Under the pieces are notes generated by a model that worked only from the letters and a program-made list of their open reading frames with translations, had not been told where the DNA came from and did no database searches. The translations under genes were made by a program, and so were the position numbers. Positions 49,279 to 62,000 of a DNA stretch of 64,000 nt are shown here, one piece after another (position 1 is the stretch's first letter; the number at the start of each line of letters is the position of its first letter). Source of the DNA: Sulfuritalea sp. (GTDB taxonomy: Bacteria; Pseudomonadota; Gammaproteobacteria; Burkholderiales; Rhodocyclaceae); NCBI GenBank assembly GCA_030651305.1, contig JAUSCI010000014.1:1-64000 (forward strand), read 5' to 3'.

Positions 49279-51762
49279 GTGAGCAGGCTGCCCTTTTTCG
49301 ATTTGACGGGCTGGACGCTGGACGTCATGCGCCGGATTCTGTATCTGGGGACGCGAACCCGGGTGTTCCCGGAAACTCCCGAGATGCTGGGGCTGCGGCC
49401 CGATCTGGCGGTTTGCTATGTGCTCCACGAGCACCACCTTTCCAACCTGCTGGTGCTCGATCACGAGTGTCGTCAATTGGGCCTGCCGCCGGCTCTGCGA
49501 CCTATGCGCGACCCCGCGTTTACGTCGCCGCGGTCCTTCTTTTTTCTCTCCCGCAACGAACGCGGACGCCTGGTGCCGAATCCGCGCAACTACCATTCGC
49601 CGCTGCTCAAGTCACTGGTCAGCGCCGTATTCGCCGACCCGCAGTTCGACGTGCAACTGGTACCGGTAACCATACTTTGGGGACGCGAGCCCGACAAGCA
49701 GGACTCGATACTGAAGGCGCTGTTCGCCGAGACATGGCAATCGGTCAGTACCCTGCGGCACATGCTTGCCATGCTGATCCATGGCCGTCATACCGTGGTG
49801 CGCTTCAATGCCCCGATCTCGCTGCGCGCACTGCTGAGCGAAGGCATCGACGAGGCTCACGCGGTGCGCATGCTGGGGCGGATTCTGCGGGTGCACTTCC
49901 GCCGTCAGCGCGAAATGGCGATCGGCCCCGATCTGTCTCATCGCCGTACCCAGTTGCGCGCATTGCTGAACATGCCCTCGGTACGCAAGGCGATTGCCGT
50001 CGAAGCGGCGACCAAGTCGATTTCCCTGGTCGCGGCGCAACGATCGGCACGGGAGTTCGCGTTCGAGATCGCGTCGGACTATACGTATTCGGTGGTGCGG
50101 GCATTTGCCCTGTTTCTGACCTGGGTCTGGGACAAGGTCTACAATGGCGTCGAAGTCCACAACTTCGATCGCGTCACCACGGTTGCGCCGGGACACGGCA
50201 TCATCTATGTGCCCTGCCACCGCAGTCACGTGGATTATCTGCTGCTCTCCTACCTCATTTTCAACCGGGGCCTGATGGTGCCGCACATCGCTGCCGGTTC
50301 CAACCTCAACATGCCGCTGGTCGGTTCCGTGCTGCGGCGTTCGGGAGCCTTCTTTCTGCGCCGCAAGGTCAAGGGCGAGCCGCTCTACGCGGCGGTGTTC
50401 CTCGAATACCTGCACCTGATGATCGACCGGGGCTTTCCGCTTGAGTACTTCATCGAGGGCGGGCGCAGCCGCAGTGGGCGTACGCTGGCGCCCAAGGCCG
50501 GCATTCTGGCCATGACGGTGCATAGTTTCGTGCGCAGCCACTCAAGACCGCTGGTTTTCGTTCCGGTGTACATCGGTTACGAGAAGTTGATGGAGGGCAA
50601 TACCTACATTGCCGAACTTCACGGCCGCCCCAAGAAAAAGGAATCTCTTATCGGACTGCTGGGTGCGGTGCGCTTGCTGAAGAGCAACTTCGGCAAGGTG
50701 TATGTGAACTTCGGTCCACCGCTGGCGCTCGCCGAATTCCTCGATACGCATCACCCCGCGTGGCGGGATGAAAGCGCCGAGGCACAGGCGCCGTGGCTGC
50801 GCAGCGCGGTCGACGCCACGGCGGCGACGCTGGCGCGCCGCATCAATGCCCTGGCGGTCGTCAATCCGGTGAACCTGGTTGCGGTGACACTGCTGTCGAC
50901 GCCGAAGCACGCCGCCGATGTTCGCCTGTTGCAAAGGCAGATCGAGCATGTGCAGTATCTGCTGGCCGAGACGCCCTATGCCGAGTCGGTGATTCCGTGC
51001 CATCTGCCGGCCGACGAGGTTATCGAGTACGCGCGCCGGCTGGATTTGGTGGAACGCTATCCGCATCCTCTGGGCGACATGATCCGGGCGGCCGAGCAGC
51101 AGGCAGCGCTGTTGGCCTATTTCCGCAACAACGTACTGCATCTGTTGGCCCTGCCCGCGCTGCTGGCCTGTCTGGTCAGCCACAATCAGGTGCTCACGCG
51201 GCAACGTGCCAGGGAGGCGATCAAGGGCATCTACGGGCTGCTGCGCGCCGACCTGTTCCTGCGCTGGGAGCCGGACGAAATTGATGTGGTGATTGACTGC
51301 ACGCAAGAGGCTCTGTGCCGGCGTGGACTGATACTCATCGACAGCCAGACCGGCATTCTGCGCGCGCCACCGCCCAACAGCGAGGCCAGTCCGGAACTGC
51401 ACCAACTGGGCGAAATCATTCGTCCCACGCTGGAGCGGCAGTTCCTCACCCTGGCGTTGCTGCAACATCACGGCAGCGGTCAACTGACCCGCGCCGCGCT
51501 CGAAGAAGGCACCCACCTGCTGGCGCAGCGGCTGGCCATGCTCTATGAAATCAACTCGGCGGAGTTCTCGGAAAAGCTCCTGTTCGCCAATGTGATTCGC
51601 AATCTGATCGACGCCGACATTCTGCAGGCCGACGATGCCGGTCTGCTGCAATTCGATGAGCGGATAACCCTTGCCGCGGCCCAGACCGAACTGCTGCTGG
51701 CGGCGGACGTGCGCCACAGCATCCAGCGCATTGCCCGCGCCGCGGCGCCCGCGAGCCAGTGA
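49279..51762 (+). CDS. plsB: Glycerol-3-phosphate 1-O-acyltransferase
   Basis: [39 protein letters not shown]; 827 aa. Confidence 0.95.
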   Translation: MSRLPFFDLTGWTLDVMRRILYLGTRTRVFPETPEMLGLRPDLAVCYVLHEHHLSNLLVLDHECRQLGLPPALRPMRDPAFTSPRSFFFLSRNERGRLVPNPRNYHSPLLKSLVSAVFADPQFDVQLVPVTILWGREPDKQDSILKALFAETWQSVSTLRHMLAMLIHGRHTVVRFNAPISLRALLSEGIDEAHAVRMLGRILRVHFRRQREMAIGPDLSHRRTQLRALLNMPSVRKAIAVEAATKSISLVAAQRSAREFAFEIASDYTYSVVRAFALFLTWVWDKVYNGVEVHNFDRVTTVAPGHGIIYVPCHRSHVDYLLLSYLIFNRGLMVPHIAAGSNLNMPLVGSVLRRSGAFFLRRKVKGEPLYAAVFLEYLHLMIDRGFPLEYFIEGGRSRSGRTLAPKAGILAMTVHSFVRSHSRPLVFVPVYIGYEKLMEGNTYIAELHGRPKKKESLIGLLGAVRLLKSNFGKVYVNFGPPLALAEFLDTHHPAWRDESAEAQAPWLRSAVDATAATLARRINALAVVNPVNLVAVTLLSTPKHAADVRLLQRQIEHVQYLLAETPYAESVIPCHLPADEVIEYARRLDLVERYPHPLGDMIRAAEQQAALLAYFRNNVLHLLALPALLACLVSHNQVLTRQRAREAIKGIYGLLRADLFLRWEPDEIDVVIDCTQEALCRRGLILIDSQTGILRAPPPNSEASPELHQLGEIIRPTLERQFLTLALLQHHGSGQLTRAALEEGTHLLAQRLAMLYEINSAEFSEKLLFANVIRNLIDADILQADDAGLLQFDERITLAAAQTELLLAADVRHSIQRIARAAAPASQ

Positions 51763-51793
51763 TTCGCCGACTGTCGACCTCACACATCGTGCA

Positions 51794-52870
51794 ATGAAAA
51801 AAAGCATTCTCGAAAAACTTGAGCGCCTCAGCGAACGGCTGGCTGAGATCGACGGCCTGCTGGGCGGCGAGCATGCCGCGCGCGACATGGACAGCTATCG
51901 AAAGCTGACCCGCGAGCGCGCCGACATCACGCCGGTGGTGGAACTCTTTCATGCTTACCGTAGTGCCAGCGCCGACTTTTCAAGCGCGGCGGAGATGCTG
52001 GGCGATCCGGAAATGAAGGAGCTTGCGCTGGCCGAGCAGGAATCTGCCAGCGCCGAAATGGCTCGGCTCGAAGTGGAACTGCAACGTGCGCTGCTGCCGA
52101 AGGATCCCAACGACGACAGGAACCTGTTCCTGGAAATCCGCGCCGGGACGGGCGGTGACGAATCCGCGCTGTTTGCCGCCGATCTGTTCCGCATGTACAG
52201 CCGTTACGCCGAACGTCAGCGCTGGAAGGTCGAAATCGTTTCGCGCAGTGAGTCCGATCTCGGCGGGTTCCGCGAAATCATTGCCCGCATCGATGGCAAA
52301 GGCGCTTACTCCAAGCTCAAGTTCGAATCGGGCGGGCATCGCGTGCAGCGCGTGCCGGTCACTGAAACCCAGGGGCGCATCCACACCTCGGCGTGCACGG
52401 TTGCGGTAATGCCGGAAGCGGATGAACTGGTCGACATCGACATCAATCCGGCCGACCTGCGCATCGATACCTTCCGCGCCTCGGGGGCCGGTGGTCAGCA
52501 CATCAACAAGACCGACTCGGCAGTGCGAGTTACCCACATCCCCACCGGCATCGTCGTCGAATGCCAGGATGACCGCTCGCAGCATCGCAACAAGGCGCAG
52601 GCCATGTCGGTCCTGGCGGCACGGATCAACGATGCCAAGCAGCGCGAACAACAGCAGAAGATCGCTTCCGAGCGCAAGTCCCTGATCGGTTCCGGTGACC
52701 GCTCCGAGCGCATCCGTACCTACAACTTTCCGCAGGGGCGAATTTCGGACCATCGCATCAACCTGACGCTGTACAAGATCGATGCCATCATGGACGGCGA
52801 TCTCGATGAACTGGTCGGCGCCTTGACAGCGGAGCATCAGGCAGAATTGCTGGAGGCGCTGGCCGAATGA
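51794..52870 (+). CDS. prfA: Peptide chain release factor 1
   Basis: [63 protein letters not shown]. Confidence 0.97.
   Translation: MKKSILEKLERLSERLAEIDGLLGGEHAARDMDSYRKLTRERADITPVVELFHAYRSASADFSSAAEMLGDPEMKELALAEQESASAEMARLEVELQRALLPKDPNDDRNLFLEIRAGTGGDESALFAADLFRMYSRYAERQRWKVEIVSRSESDLGGFREIIARIDGKGAYSKLKFESGGHRVQRVPVTETQGRIHTSACTVAVMPEADELVDIDINPADLRIDTFRASGAGGQHINKTDSAVRVTHIPTGIVVECQDDRSQHRNKAQAMSVLAARINDAKQREQQQKIASERKSLIGSGDRSERIRTYNFPQGRISDHRINLTLYKIDAIMDGDLDELVGALTAEHQAELLEALAE
51966..51977 (-). repeat. AGTCGGCGCTGG motif (in prfA)
   Basis: Reverse complement AAAAGTCGGCGCTGGCACTACGG. Confidence 0.7.
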
Positions 52871-53724
52871 TCACTCTGGCTGCAGCGCTGGCTGCAGCGC
52901 GATTTAGGCTGCCGGCGAGCGAGGCGCGCCTGCTGCTGGGGCAGGTACTGGGACAGCCTGCGGCCTGGCTGATTGCCCACGACGACGAAGCGCTCGACGA
53001 AGATGAACTGCTGAACTTCGCTTCGCTGGTGGCGCGACGCGCGGGCGGCGAACCGGTGGCCTACCTCGTCGGATTCCGCGAATGGTTCGGTCGCGAATTC
53101 ACTGTTTCGCCTGCCGTGCTGATCCCGCGCCCGGAGACCGAACTGCTGGTCGACATTGCGCTAAAGGCAAGAGTCGGCGCTGGCTCGCTCTGCGCACCTG
53201 GAAATCCGTTTTGCGGGCAGGTACCGGCTAGAATTCTCGATCTGGGTACCGGCAGCGGCTGCATTGCCATTACGCTGGCACTGGAATTCCCGCAGGCGCA
53301 AGTTACCGCGGTGGACGCGTCTGCGGCGGCGCTCACGGTAGCGCGGGGAAACGCGGACCGACTCGGCGCATCAGTGCGCTTGCTGCAGAGCGACTGGTTC
53401 GACCGGCTGGCTGGCGAAAGATTTGATCTGATCGTCGCCAATCCGCCCTACATCACCGCTACCGACCCGCACCTCGCTGCTGGTGACCTGCGCCATGAGC
53501 CGGGCGCGGCGCTGTCCAGCGGTGCCGACGGGTTGGACGCGATTCGTCGGATCATTGCCGATGCGCCGGCGCACCTGGCAACGGGTGGGCAACTCTGGCT
53601 GGAGCATGGCTACGATCAGGCCGAGGCAGTGCACGAACTGCTTGCGGCGGCGGGGCTGGTCGGTATCGAAGGCCACCCTGATATCGCCGGCATCGTGCGC
53701 GTCAGCGGCGGTCGCCTGAGATGA
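52867..53724 (+). CDS. prmC: Release factor N5-glutamine methyltransferase, with probable in-frame insertion
   Basis: [40 protein letters not shown]. Confidence 0.95.
   Translation: MITLAAALAAARFRLPASEARLLLGQVLGQPAAWLIAHDDEALDEDELLNFASLVARRAGGEPVAYLVGFREWFGREFTVSPAVLIPRPETELLVDIALKARVGAGSLCAPGNPFCGQVPARILDLGTGSGCIAITLALEFPQAQVTAVDASAAALTVARGNADRLGASVRLLQSDWFDRLAGERFDLIVANPPYITATDPHLAAGDLRHEPGAALSSGADGLDAIRRIIADAPAHLATGGQLWLEHGYDQAEAVHELLAAAGLVGIEGHPDIAGIVRVSGGRLR
53170..53222 (+). repeat. Long form of the AGTCGGCGCTGG repeat (in prmC)
   Basis: AGAGTCGGCGCTGGCTCGCTCTGCGCACCTGGAAATCCGTTTTGCGGGCAGGTA. Confidence 0.8.
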
Positions 53725-53843
53725 GCTGGAATTCGGAATCCGGCGCACAGTACGCGGCTATAGATCGTTGTGACTATAATTGACATGTCAAGCAAATGCC
53801 ATGACACAACGCGCTTGGCCGCGAGAAGAAAGAGGAAGGCACG

Positions 53844-54281
53844 ATGAAGTGGGATAGCAGTTTCGCGATTGGCATCGAAGCCATCGACAATCAACACCAG
53901 CAGATCTTCGAACATCTGCTTGCCATCGAAAACTCCGTGGCAAAAAGAGACCCCTGGCATATCCAGCGCTTCTTCGTTACGCAAATGTCGGATTACATGA
54001 AGTTCCATCTGGCGGTCGAGGAGGCCCTGATGGAAATCATCCGGTATCCGGAGTACGCCGGGCACTGCGCATCACACGCAAAACTAATGGACCAGATCGC
54101 CGAGTTGGAAAAACAGTTGGAGACGGCAGGATCGGGGCGGAACCCGGCGGGAAGGCAGATACCTGCGGAGAGCCTGGTGGGCTTTTTCGAGGAATGGTTC
54201 GTTCGCCACGTGCTGAGCAGAGACCGGGAATTCGCGGTCTATGCCAAAGAGGAGTTTCCGGCGCTCCTGGGCCGACGTTAG
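53844..54281 (+). CDS. Bacteriohemerythrin
   Basis: IDNQHQQIFEHLLAIE; HLAVEEALMEIIRYPEYAGHCASHAKLM; HVLSRDREFA. Confidence 0.93.
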   Translation: MKWDSSFAIGIEAIDNQHQQIFEHLLAIENSVAKRDPWHIQRFFVTQMSDYMKFHLAVEEALMEIIRYPEYAGHCASHAKLMDQIAELEKQLETAGSGRNPAGRQIPAESLVGFFEEWFVRHVLSRDREFAVYAKEEFPALLGRR

Positions 54282-54302
54282 CCTTCCCTGAAACTCCGTC
54301 TT

Positions 54303-54950
54303 CTAGCGCAGACCAGCGATGTAGTCGGCCACTGCCTTGATTTCGGCGTCGGTCATCTTCAGCGCAATCGTCCGCATCATCTTGTTCGGGTCGTTGGCGC
54401 GGGTGCCCTCGCGGAAACTTTTCAACTGCACTTCCAGGTATTCCGCAAACTGGCCGCCGATGCGCGGATATTGTGCGGGTATGCCAGTGCCGGTCGGGCC
54501 GTGGCATCCGGCGCAGGCCGGAAGTCCTTTGGCCTGATCACCACCGCGATACAGTTTCTGGCCCCGTTCGATGGTTTCGCGATTCTTCGCGGTTTCGCCC
54601 TTCTGGGTCTGCGCCGAAAAATAAGCCGCCAAGTCACGCATCTGGCCTTCGTCGTAGGCCGCGATCATGCCGTTCATGATTGGATTCGTCCGCTCCGGCG
54701 GCTTGCCGTCAGCGCTCTTGAAGTTCTTCATTTGCTTGAGCAAATAGTCCGGATGTTGTCCCGCCAACTTCGGGTTGACGGGAAGCGGACTGTTGCCATC
54801 CGGGCCGTGGCAAGCCACGCAGACGGTGCTGACGATGGTTTGGCCGCGTGCGGCATCGCCTTTGGGGGCGGCCTTGGCGGCATCGGACGCGTGGGCACCG
54901 AATGCAGTCATTGCGCACAGCAGAACAAGCAGGGAACGCTTCATGAACAA
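54303..54950 (-). CDS. Diheme cytochrome c4
   Basis: Two CxxCH: VCVACHGPDGNSPLPVNPKLAGQHPDYLLKQM and ACAGCHGPTGTGIPAQYPRIGGQFAEYL. Confidence 0.94.
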   Translation of the reverse strand: MFMKRSLLVLLCAMTAFGAHASDAAKAAPKGDAARGQTIVSTVCVACHGPDGNSPLPVNPKLAGQHPDYLLKQMKNFKSADGKPPERTNPIMNGMIAAYDEGQMRDLAAYFSAQTQKGETAKNRETIERGQKLYRGGDQAKGLPACAGCHGPTGTGIPAQYPRIGGQFAEYLEVQLKSFREGTRANDPNKMMRTIALKMTDAEIKAVADYIAGLR

Positions 54951-55061
54951 AAACTCCTCTGAAACTGCAGGATTCGGAAATTGTAAACCTGATATTCTAT
55001 CTTAGCCCGCCAGATTTCTCCACGACAGCCCCTGAGGGTACGTGTCCCAGACGTATCGCCC

Positions 55062-55679
55062 ATGTCCTTATTCCGCCACGCCACCTTCGAAATTTCCGTA
55101 GCCAAGCCCAGCGGTCTGCCACCGCCGGAAGGTGCGGAAATCGCCTTCGCTGGCCGCTCGAATTCAGGAAAATCCAGTGCGATCAATACTCTTGTAAGGC
55201 ACACCCGGCTCGCCTTTGTTTCCAAGACACCGGGCCGGACCCAGTTGATCAACCTGTTTCGCATGAAGAACGGCGCGGCTCTGGTCGACCTGCCCGGCTA
55301 CGGGTTTGCGCAGGTGCCCCTGGCGGTTCGCCTGCAATGGCAAGGCCTGCTGGAACATTACCTGACGTGCCGGTCCAACCTGGTCGGCTTGGTGCTGATC
55401 ATGGATTCGCGCCGTCCGCTGACAGAACTCGACTGGAAGATGATCGGCTGGTTCGGTTCGACGGGACGTCCGATCCATTGCCTGCTGACGAAGTCGGACA
55501 AGCTTACGCGTCAGGAACAGACCAAGATTCTTCGCGAAACGAAGGCGGCGCTCGCCAGTTTTGGCGAGCAAATCACCGTACAATTGTTTTCCAGCCTGAA
55601 AAAGACCGGCATGGAAGAAGCGGAAAAAGTGGTCGGCAGTTGGTTGAGCGGCGAGAGGTCCCTTGTATCCAATAGCTGA
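55062..55679 (+). CDS. engB: Ribosome biogenesis GTPase YihA/EngB
   Basis: IAFAGRSNSGKSSAINTL; TPGRTQLINLF; LVDLPGYGFAQVP; LLTKSDKL. Confidence 0.95.
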   Translation: MSLFRHATFEISVAKPSGLPPPEGAEIAFAGRSNSGKSSAINTLVRHTRLAFVSKTPGRTQLINLFRMKNGAALVDLPGYGFAQVPLAVRLQWQGLLEHYLTCRSNLVGLVLIMDSRRPLTELDWKMIGWFGSTGRPIHCLLTKSDKLTRQEQTKILRETKAALASFGEQITVQLFSSLKKTGMEEAEKVVGSWLSGERSLVSNS

Positions 55680-55749
55680 CGAGGTCAGCGAACCAGTCAC
55701 CCCCTTTCCTGGAAAGGAGGCGGGGGGATCGCCAAAACAGTTCGCCCGC

Positions 55750-55862
55750 AGGGCTTTCATTTTTGGCGTCGCCAAAAAATAAAAGCCCTCGACCAAAGGG
55801 GAGGAGGTCGAGGGCGAAACACCTTGAAAAGTTCAAGGCACCCGCTCAGGGAGGTAAGCGGG
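55750..55862 (+). ncRNA. Candidate structured RNA / hemB leader with alternative hairpins
   Basis: AGGGCTTT...AAAGCCCT hairpin overlaps GCCCTCGACC-loop-GGTCGAGGGC; followed by CCTTGAA-aag-TTCAAGG and CCCGCT-cagggaggta-AGCGGG. Confidence 0.55.
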
Positions 55863-55921
55863 AGACAGCGCGAACGAAAGTCCGCCACCATCTGCTTACT
55901 ATGATAGCCCGTATGCGTTAA

Positions 55922-56971
<1,050 letters not shown>

Positions 56972-57055
56972 GCGTCGGCGCTGATGAAACCCCTGCGCAG
57001 CAAGGCGGTCGAGCAAAGTACGCTCTCCTCGCCGCTGCGGATGGCAAGACGGCGG

Positions 57056-57643
57056 CTAGCGGGCAAGTATCATCCACTGCGCTGGCCAGTTTGCCAGCGG
57101 ATCCTGCTTGAAACCGCTTTTGACAAAGCGCTGCCAGCGGCCCACGGTATAACAGACCAGCAGGTCGGCGTGCGCGCCAAAATCGTGCTCTGCACCTAAC
57201 GCTCCCTGCGCCGAGGCCACCTTCAAACACTGCTTGAGCGTGGCTTCGATGCGGTCCAGCAATTGGTTGATGCGCGCCTGCAGGCGCGGGTTTTCGTGCA
57301 CCAGCGCGTCACCCACCAGCACCCTCGTCAGGCCACGGTTCTTCTGCGCAAAGCGCAGCAGCGAAGCGACGATGGCCTCGGCCTGTTTGAGACCTGAGTC
57401 CTCGGCCACTTCGATCTGGGTGATCACCGAAAACACACCGCTCTCGATGAACTCGATCAGCCCCTCGTACATCTGCGCCTTGCTGGCGAAGTGACGGTAG
57501 AGGGCCGCCTCCGAAACCTGGAGCTGTTTGGCCAGAAGCGCCGTCGTGACCTTTTCCACGGCCGGGCGTTCCAGCATTTCGGCAATGGTGTGCAGGATCA
57601 GGAGCTTCTTTTCACCAACTTTGGCGGCACGGGCATCATTCAT
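57056..57643 (-). CDS. slmA: SlmA-like TetR-family nucleoid occlusion factor
   Basis: ILHTIAEMLERPAVEKVTTALLAKQLQVSEAALYRHFASKAQMYEGLIEFIES. Confidence 0.92.
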   Translation of the reverse strand: MNDARAAKVGEKKLLILHTIAEMLERPAVEKVTTALLAKQLQVSEAALYRHFASKAQMYEGLIEFIESGVFSVITQIEVAEDSGLKQAEAIVASLLRFAQKNRGLTRVLVGDALVHENPRLQARINQLLDRIEATLKQCLKVASAQGALGAEHDFGAHADLLVCYTVGRWQRFVKSGFKQDPLANWPAQWMILAR

Positions 57644-57658
57644 GGCGGGTTCAAGGGC

Positions 57659-58579
<921 letters not shown>

Positions 58580-58809
58580 CTACTGAAATGTGAAAAACGA
58601 AATGCGCCTGCCCCGGCGATTTTTGCTTTTCGTACTCCATTTCCGGCGTACCGTCGGCACCGACTCTTGCTCACCAGGGATTCTGCCGCCCATTCGTCGT
58701 TCGATTGAGCCGTTCGCGCCGCGCAATACGCAGTTCGTCCCAAAACGGCTGACAGTGCTTCCTGTGCCTTCTAGCATGGCCTCACATTAACCAGGCGGAG
58801 GTACCGATC

Positions 58810-59382
58810 ATGCATTCCATTGTTTCGCGCTGCCAAGCACTACTGTTGGCCCTTGCAGTTCTCTCAATCGGCGGTCTTGCGTCGCAAGCCTTTGCTCAGG
58901 TGACCCCGGAAGCGGCTCTCGAGGCGGCGATAGGTCACTTCAACCGGGCGCGACAAGGCGACGCCGACCAGCTTGAACCCGCCATCGCAGCATTTCGGGT
59001 GGCACCCGGCAACCCGGCGCTGCAACCGATCTATGCTGTCTATCGAGGCAGCGCACTGACGCTCGCGGGCAAGGCCGCCTGGATGCCGTGGAACAAGATG
59101 AAGTTCACCGACCAGGGGCTCGATTCCATTGATCAGGCACTGGCTGCCTTGCGCCCTGATCATGATCGCCTGCTGGTGCAGGGTACGCCGGCCAGCCTGG
59201 TGACGCGAATGGTCGCCGCCGCAACCTTTATTGCGGTACCCGACGGCATTTTCCACCGCCGCGTCGCAGGCAAGACCCTGCTCGCCGAGTTGCGTCGAAA
59301 TCCGCTGCTGGCCGCTGCGCCGGCCGGATTCCGTGCCGAGCTGAGCGCCGTCGAGGCAAGCCTGAAAGAGGCCGAGAAATGA
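58810..59382 (+). CDS. Secreted hypothetical protein, first gene of an ABC/LolA-like operon
   Basis: Signal peptide LLLALAVLSIGGLASQAFAQ; next gene overlaps (ATGA). Confidence 0.8.
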   Translation: MHSIVSRCQALLLALAVLSIGGLASQAFAQVTPEAALEAAIGHFNRARQGDADQLEPAIAAFRVAPGNPALQPIYAVYRGSALTLAGKAAWMPWNKMKFTDQGLDSIDQALAALRPDHDRLLVQGTPASLVTRMVAAATFIAVPDGIFHRRVAGKTLLAELRRNPLLAAAPAGFRAELSAVEASLKEAEK

Positions 59383-60059
59383 GTGCGGAATCCTGCACCG
59401 TGCGTCTCACCGGGCTGCGCAAGAACTATCGGGTCGGTGAGGCAAGCGTGGAAGCGCTTAAGGGGGTCAGCCTCGATGTGCTGAGCGGTGAAATGGTGGC
59501 TCTGACCGGTCCTTCCGGCAGCGGCAAGAGCACGCTCCTGAATCTTTGCGGTCTGATCGACACGCCGGACGCCGGCAGCCGCGAACTGGGCGGGACGGTG
59601 ATCGACAAGCTTGACGAAATTGCCCTGACCCGTCTGCGTCGCGAGAAGGTCGGCTTCATTTTTCAGGGCTTCAACCTGGTGCCGGTGATGACGGTGTACG
59701 ACAACGTCGAGTATCCCTTGCTGCTGCTCGGCGTGGCGGCGGCGGAACGCCGACAACTGACGCTTACGGCCTTGCAACAAGTGGGCCTGGAAGACTATGC
59801 CCTAAGGCTACCCGACGCGCTTTCCGGCGGTCAACGCCAGCGCGTGGCGATCGCCCGTGCCCTGGTCAAGTCGCCGGCGCTGGTGATTGCCGATGAGCCG
59901 ACCGCCAATCTCGACTCGACAACGGCGCGGCAGATCGTCGATCTGCTGCATGAACTCGCGCACGAGCGCAATGCCTCGGTGGTAGTGGCGACCCACGACG
60001 AACGCATGAGCTCGCACTGTGATCGCGTACTGCACCTGATCGATGGAGAACTGCAATGA
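59379..60059 (+). CDS. LolD/MacB-type ABC transporter ATP-binding protein
   Basis: LTGPSGSGKSTLLNLCGLID; DALSGGQRQRVAIARALVKSPALVIADEPTANLD. Confidence 0.94.
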   Translation: MSAESCTVRLTGLRKNYRVGEASVEALKGVSLDVLSGEMVALTGPSGSGKSTLLNLCGLIDTPDAGSRELGGTVIDKLDEIALTRLRREKVGFIFQGFNLVPVMTVYDNVEYPLLLLGVAAAERRQLTLTALQQVGLEDYALRLPDALSGGQRQRVAIARALVKSPALVIADEPTANLDSTTARQIVDLLHELAHERNASVVVATHDERMSSHCDRVLHLIDGELQ

Positions 60060-61267
60060 AGTGGCTGATGTTTGCCTGGAAAAACGTGATGCGCAACAGC
60101 CGGCGCTCGCTGACGGCGATGCTGATCACCGCACTGGGAACGGCGGCGGTGCTCGGTAGCGGCGGCTTCGCGCTATTCACCTACGAATCGCTGGAGGAAA
60201 TGACGGCGCGCGACACCGGGCATGTTGTAGTTGCCAATGCGCGTGGCTTCGAAGGCGATGAAGATGTGCCTTTGCAGCATGGCCTGGCCGGTTCGCCGGC
60301 GCTGGCGGCGAAGTTTGCCGCGCTGCCCGGCGTGCGCGCCGTGGCGCCGCGCGTGCAGTTTTCCGGCCTGATTTCCAACGGCGACAAATCGGCGGTGTTC
60401 GTCGGCAGCGGCGTGGTGCCGGAGATCGATTTCCGCTTGCGCGGGCCGCAGATGAACTTCATCTCCGGGCAGCCTCCCGCTAGCAACTCGCCGGCGCCGG
60501 AAGTGGTCATCGGCAATGAACTGGCCCGGCTGATGAAGGCGAAGGTCGGCAGCTCGCTGACGCTCTTGGCCACCACCACCGAAGGCAATCTGAATGCGGT
60601 GGATGTCCTGGTGAGCGGCATTGCCAGCGTCGGCGTGCCGGAGATCGACAAGCGCCTGGTGCTGGCCGATCTGGCCTCGGTGCAAAAGCTCCTGCTCAGC
60701 GACAAGGTCGGCACCCTGTCGATCTACCTCAAGGAGACGGCCGACACTGAAGCCATTGCCACTCGCGTCAGGGAAATGCAGCCCGAGCTGGCGGTGAAGA
60801 CCTGGCGCGACCTGGCGGTGTTCTACCAGGCCGTGCGTGCGCTCTACGACCGCATCTTCGGCATCCTCGGGGTGATCATGATCTGCATCGTGCTGTTCGC
60901 CATGAGCAACACGCTGGGCATGGCGGTGGTTGAGCGGACGCGCGAGATAGGTACGCTGCGCGCCATCGGCACGCTGCCTGCCGAGATCGTGCGCAATTTC
61001 GTGCTCGAGGGCATGCTCATCGGCGGCGCCGGGACAGTGGCCGGCATGCTGTTGGCCGGCGTTGCGACGGTGTTCCTGCTGTTTGCCGGAATCGAGATGC
61101 CGCCGCCGCCGGGAAGATCGGCCGGTTATCCCCTGCTGCTCAGTTTTTCGCCACCGCTGTATGGCGCGGTCACCCTGGTCGTCATCGTTCTCGCCGCCTG
61201 TGCTGCCTGGCTGGTCAGCAGCCGCGCCGCCAACAAACCCGTTACGGAGGCTCTCGCTCATGTTTAA
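60056..61267 (+). CDS. FtsX/LolE-type ABC transporter permease
   Basis: WLMFAWKNVMRNSRRSLTAMLITALGTAAVLGSGGFALF; MAVVERTREIGTLRAIGTLPAEIVRNFVLEGMLIG. Confidence 0.92.
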   Translation: MKWLMFAWKNVMRNSRRSLTAMLITALGTAAVLGSGGFALFTYESLEEMTARDTGHVVVANARGFEGDEDVPLQHGLAGSPALAAKFAALPGVRAVAPRVQFSGLISNGDKSAVFVGSGVVPEIDFRLRGPQMNFISGQPPASNSPAPEVVIGNELARLMKAKVGSSLTLLATTTEGNLNAVDVLVSGIASVGVPEIDKRLVLADLASVQKLLLSDKVGTLSIYLKETADTEAIATRVREMQPELAVKTWRDLAVFYQAVRALYDRIFGILGVIMICIVLFAMSNTLGMAVVERTREIGTLRAIGTLPAEIVRNFVLEGMLIGGAGTVAGMLLAGVATVFLLFAGIEMPPPPGRSAGYPLLLSFSPPLYGAVTLVVIVLAACAAWLVSSRAANKPVTEALAHV

Positions 61268-62000
61268 GCGAATTGTATTGTTGTTGCTGGCCTCGGTCAG
61301 TCTCTCCGCCGTCGCAGCGGAAGACGGCAAAGTGAAAGCCCTGCTGAAGCAGGCCGATGTCTATCGTCTGGCCATTGAGTCGGGGCGCGTCGAAACCGAG
61401 GTGCGGTCCTTCAAGGCCGGCGTACTGGACAAGACGCGACTGTATGCCGTCTATCTTAAGCCCGGCCATCGCTCGCTGGTGTTGTTCCGCACGGCGACCG
61501 AGCGCGGCCAGAAGATGCTGATGCTGGGCGACGACTACTGGCTGATGATGCCTTCCAGCCAGCGCCCGCTGCGCATCACGGCGATGCAGAAGCTGCTCGG
61601 CGAAGCCTCAACGGGCGACGTCGCAACGATGACTTGGGGCGAGGATTACGACGGCCAGCAGACCGGTGAGGAGACCATCGACGGCGTGCCGTGCATCAAG
61701 CTGGACCTGCTCGGCCAGCGCAAAGGCGTCAGCTATCCGCGCGTCGTACTCTATCTGGCAAAGAAGGACCATCATCCAGTGCAAGCGGAGCTGTACGTCG
61801 CGTCGGACAAGCTCGCCAAGCTGGCGCGCTTCAAGCTCGGCAATGTCGATGGACGCAGGCAAGTGACGGTGATGACGCTGATTGACCACCTGCAGAAGGA
61901 GCGTTCGACCGAAGTGCACTACCTGTCGCGCACCGACAAGACGCTTTCCGACGATTACTTCAATCCGGCCTTTCTGGTGCGGGCGGATCTGACGCAATGA
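61260..62000 (+). CDS. Outer membrane lipoprotein-sorting (LolA-like) protein
   Basis: Signal peptide; ATERGQKMLMLGDDYWLMMPSSQRPLRITAMQKLLGEASTGDVATMTWGEDY. Confidence 0.88.
   Translation: MFKRIVLLLLASVSLSAVAAEDGKVKALLKQADVYRLAIESGRVETEVRSFKAGVLDKTRLYAVYLKPGHRSLVLFRTATERGQKMLMLGDDYWLMMPSSQRPLRITAMQKLLGEASTGDVATMTWGEDYDGQQTGEETIDGVPCIKLDLLGQRKGVSYPRVVLYLAKKDHHPVQAELYVASDKLAKLARFKLGNVDGRRQVTVMTLIDHLQKERSTEVHYLSRTDKTLSDDYFNPAFLVRADLTQ

Noticed and set aside
47938-49596. 552-aa - strand ORF over hemA/plsB
   Set aside because: Shadow ORF in high-GC DNA; hemA and plsB are unambiguous on the + strand.
56973-56983. GTCGGCGCTG at the hemB stop
   Set aside because: Only 10 bp of the core and no conserved flanks; too weak to count.
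58640-58675. GGCGTACCGTCGGCACCGACTCTTGC, similar to the 47871 variant
   Set aside because: Several core mismatches; possibly a decayed copy but not counted.
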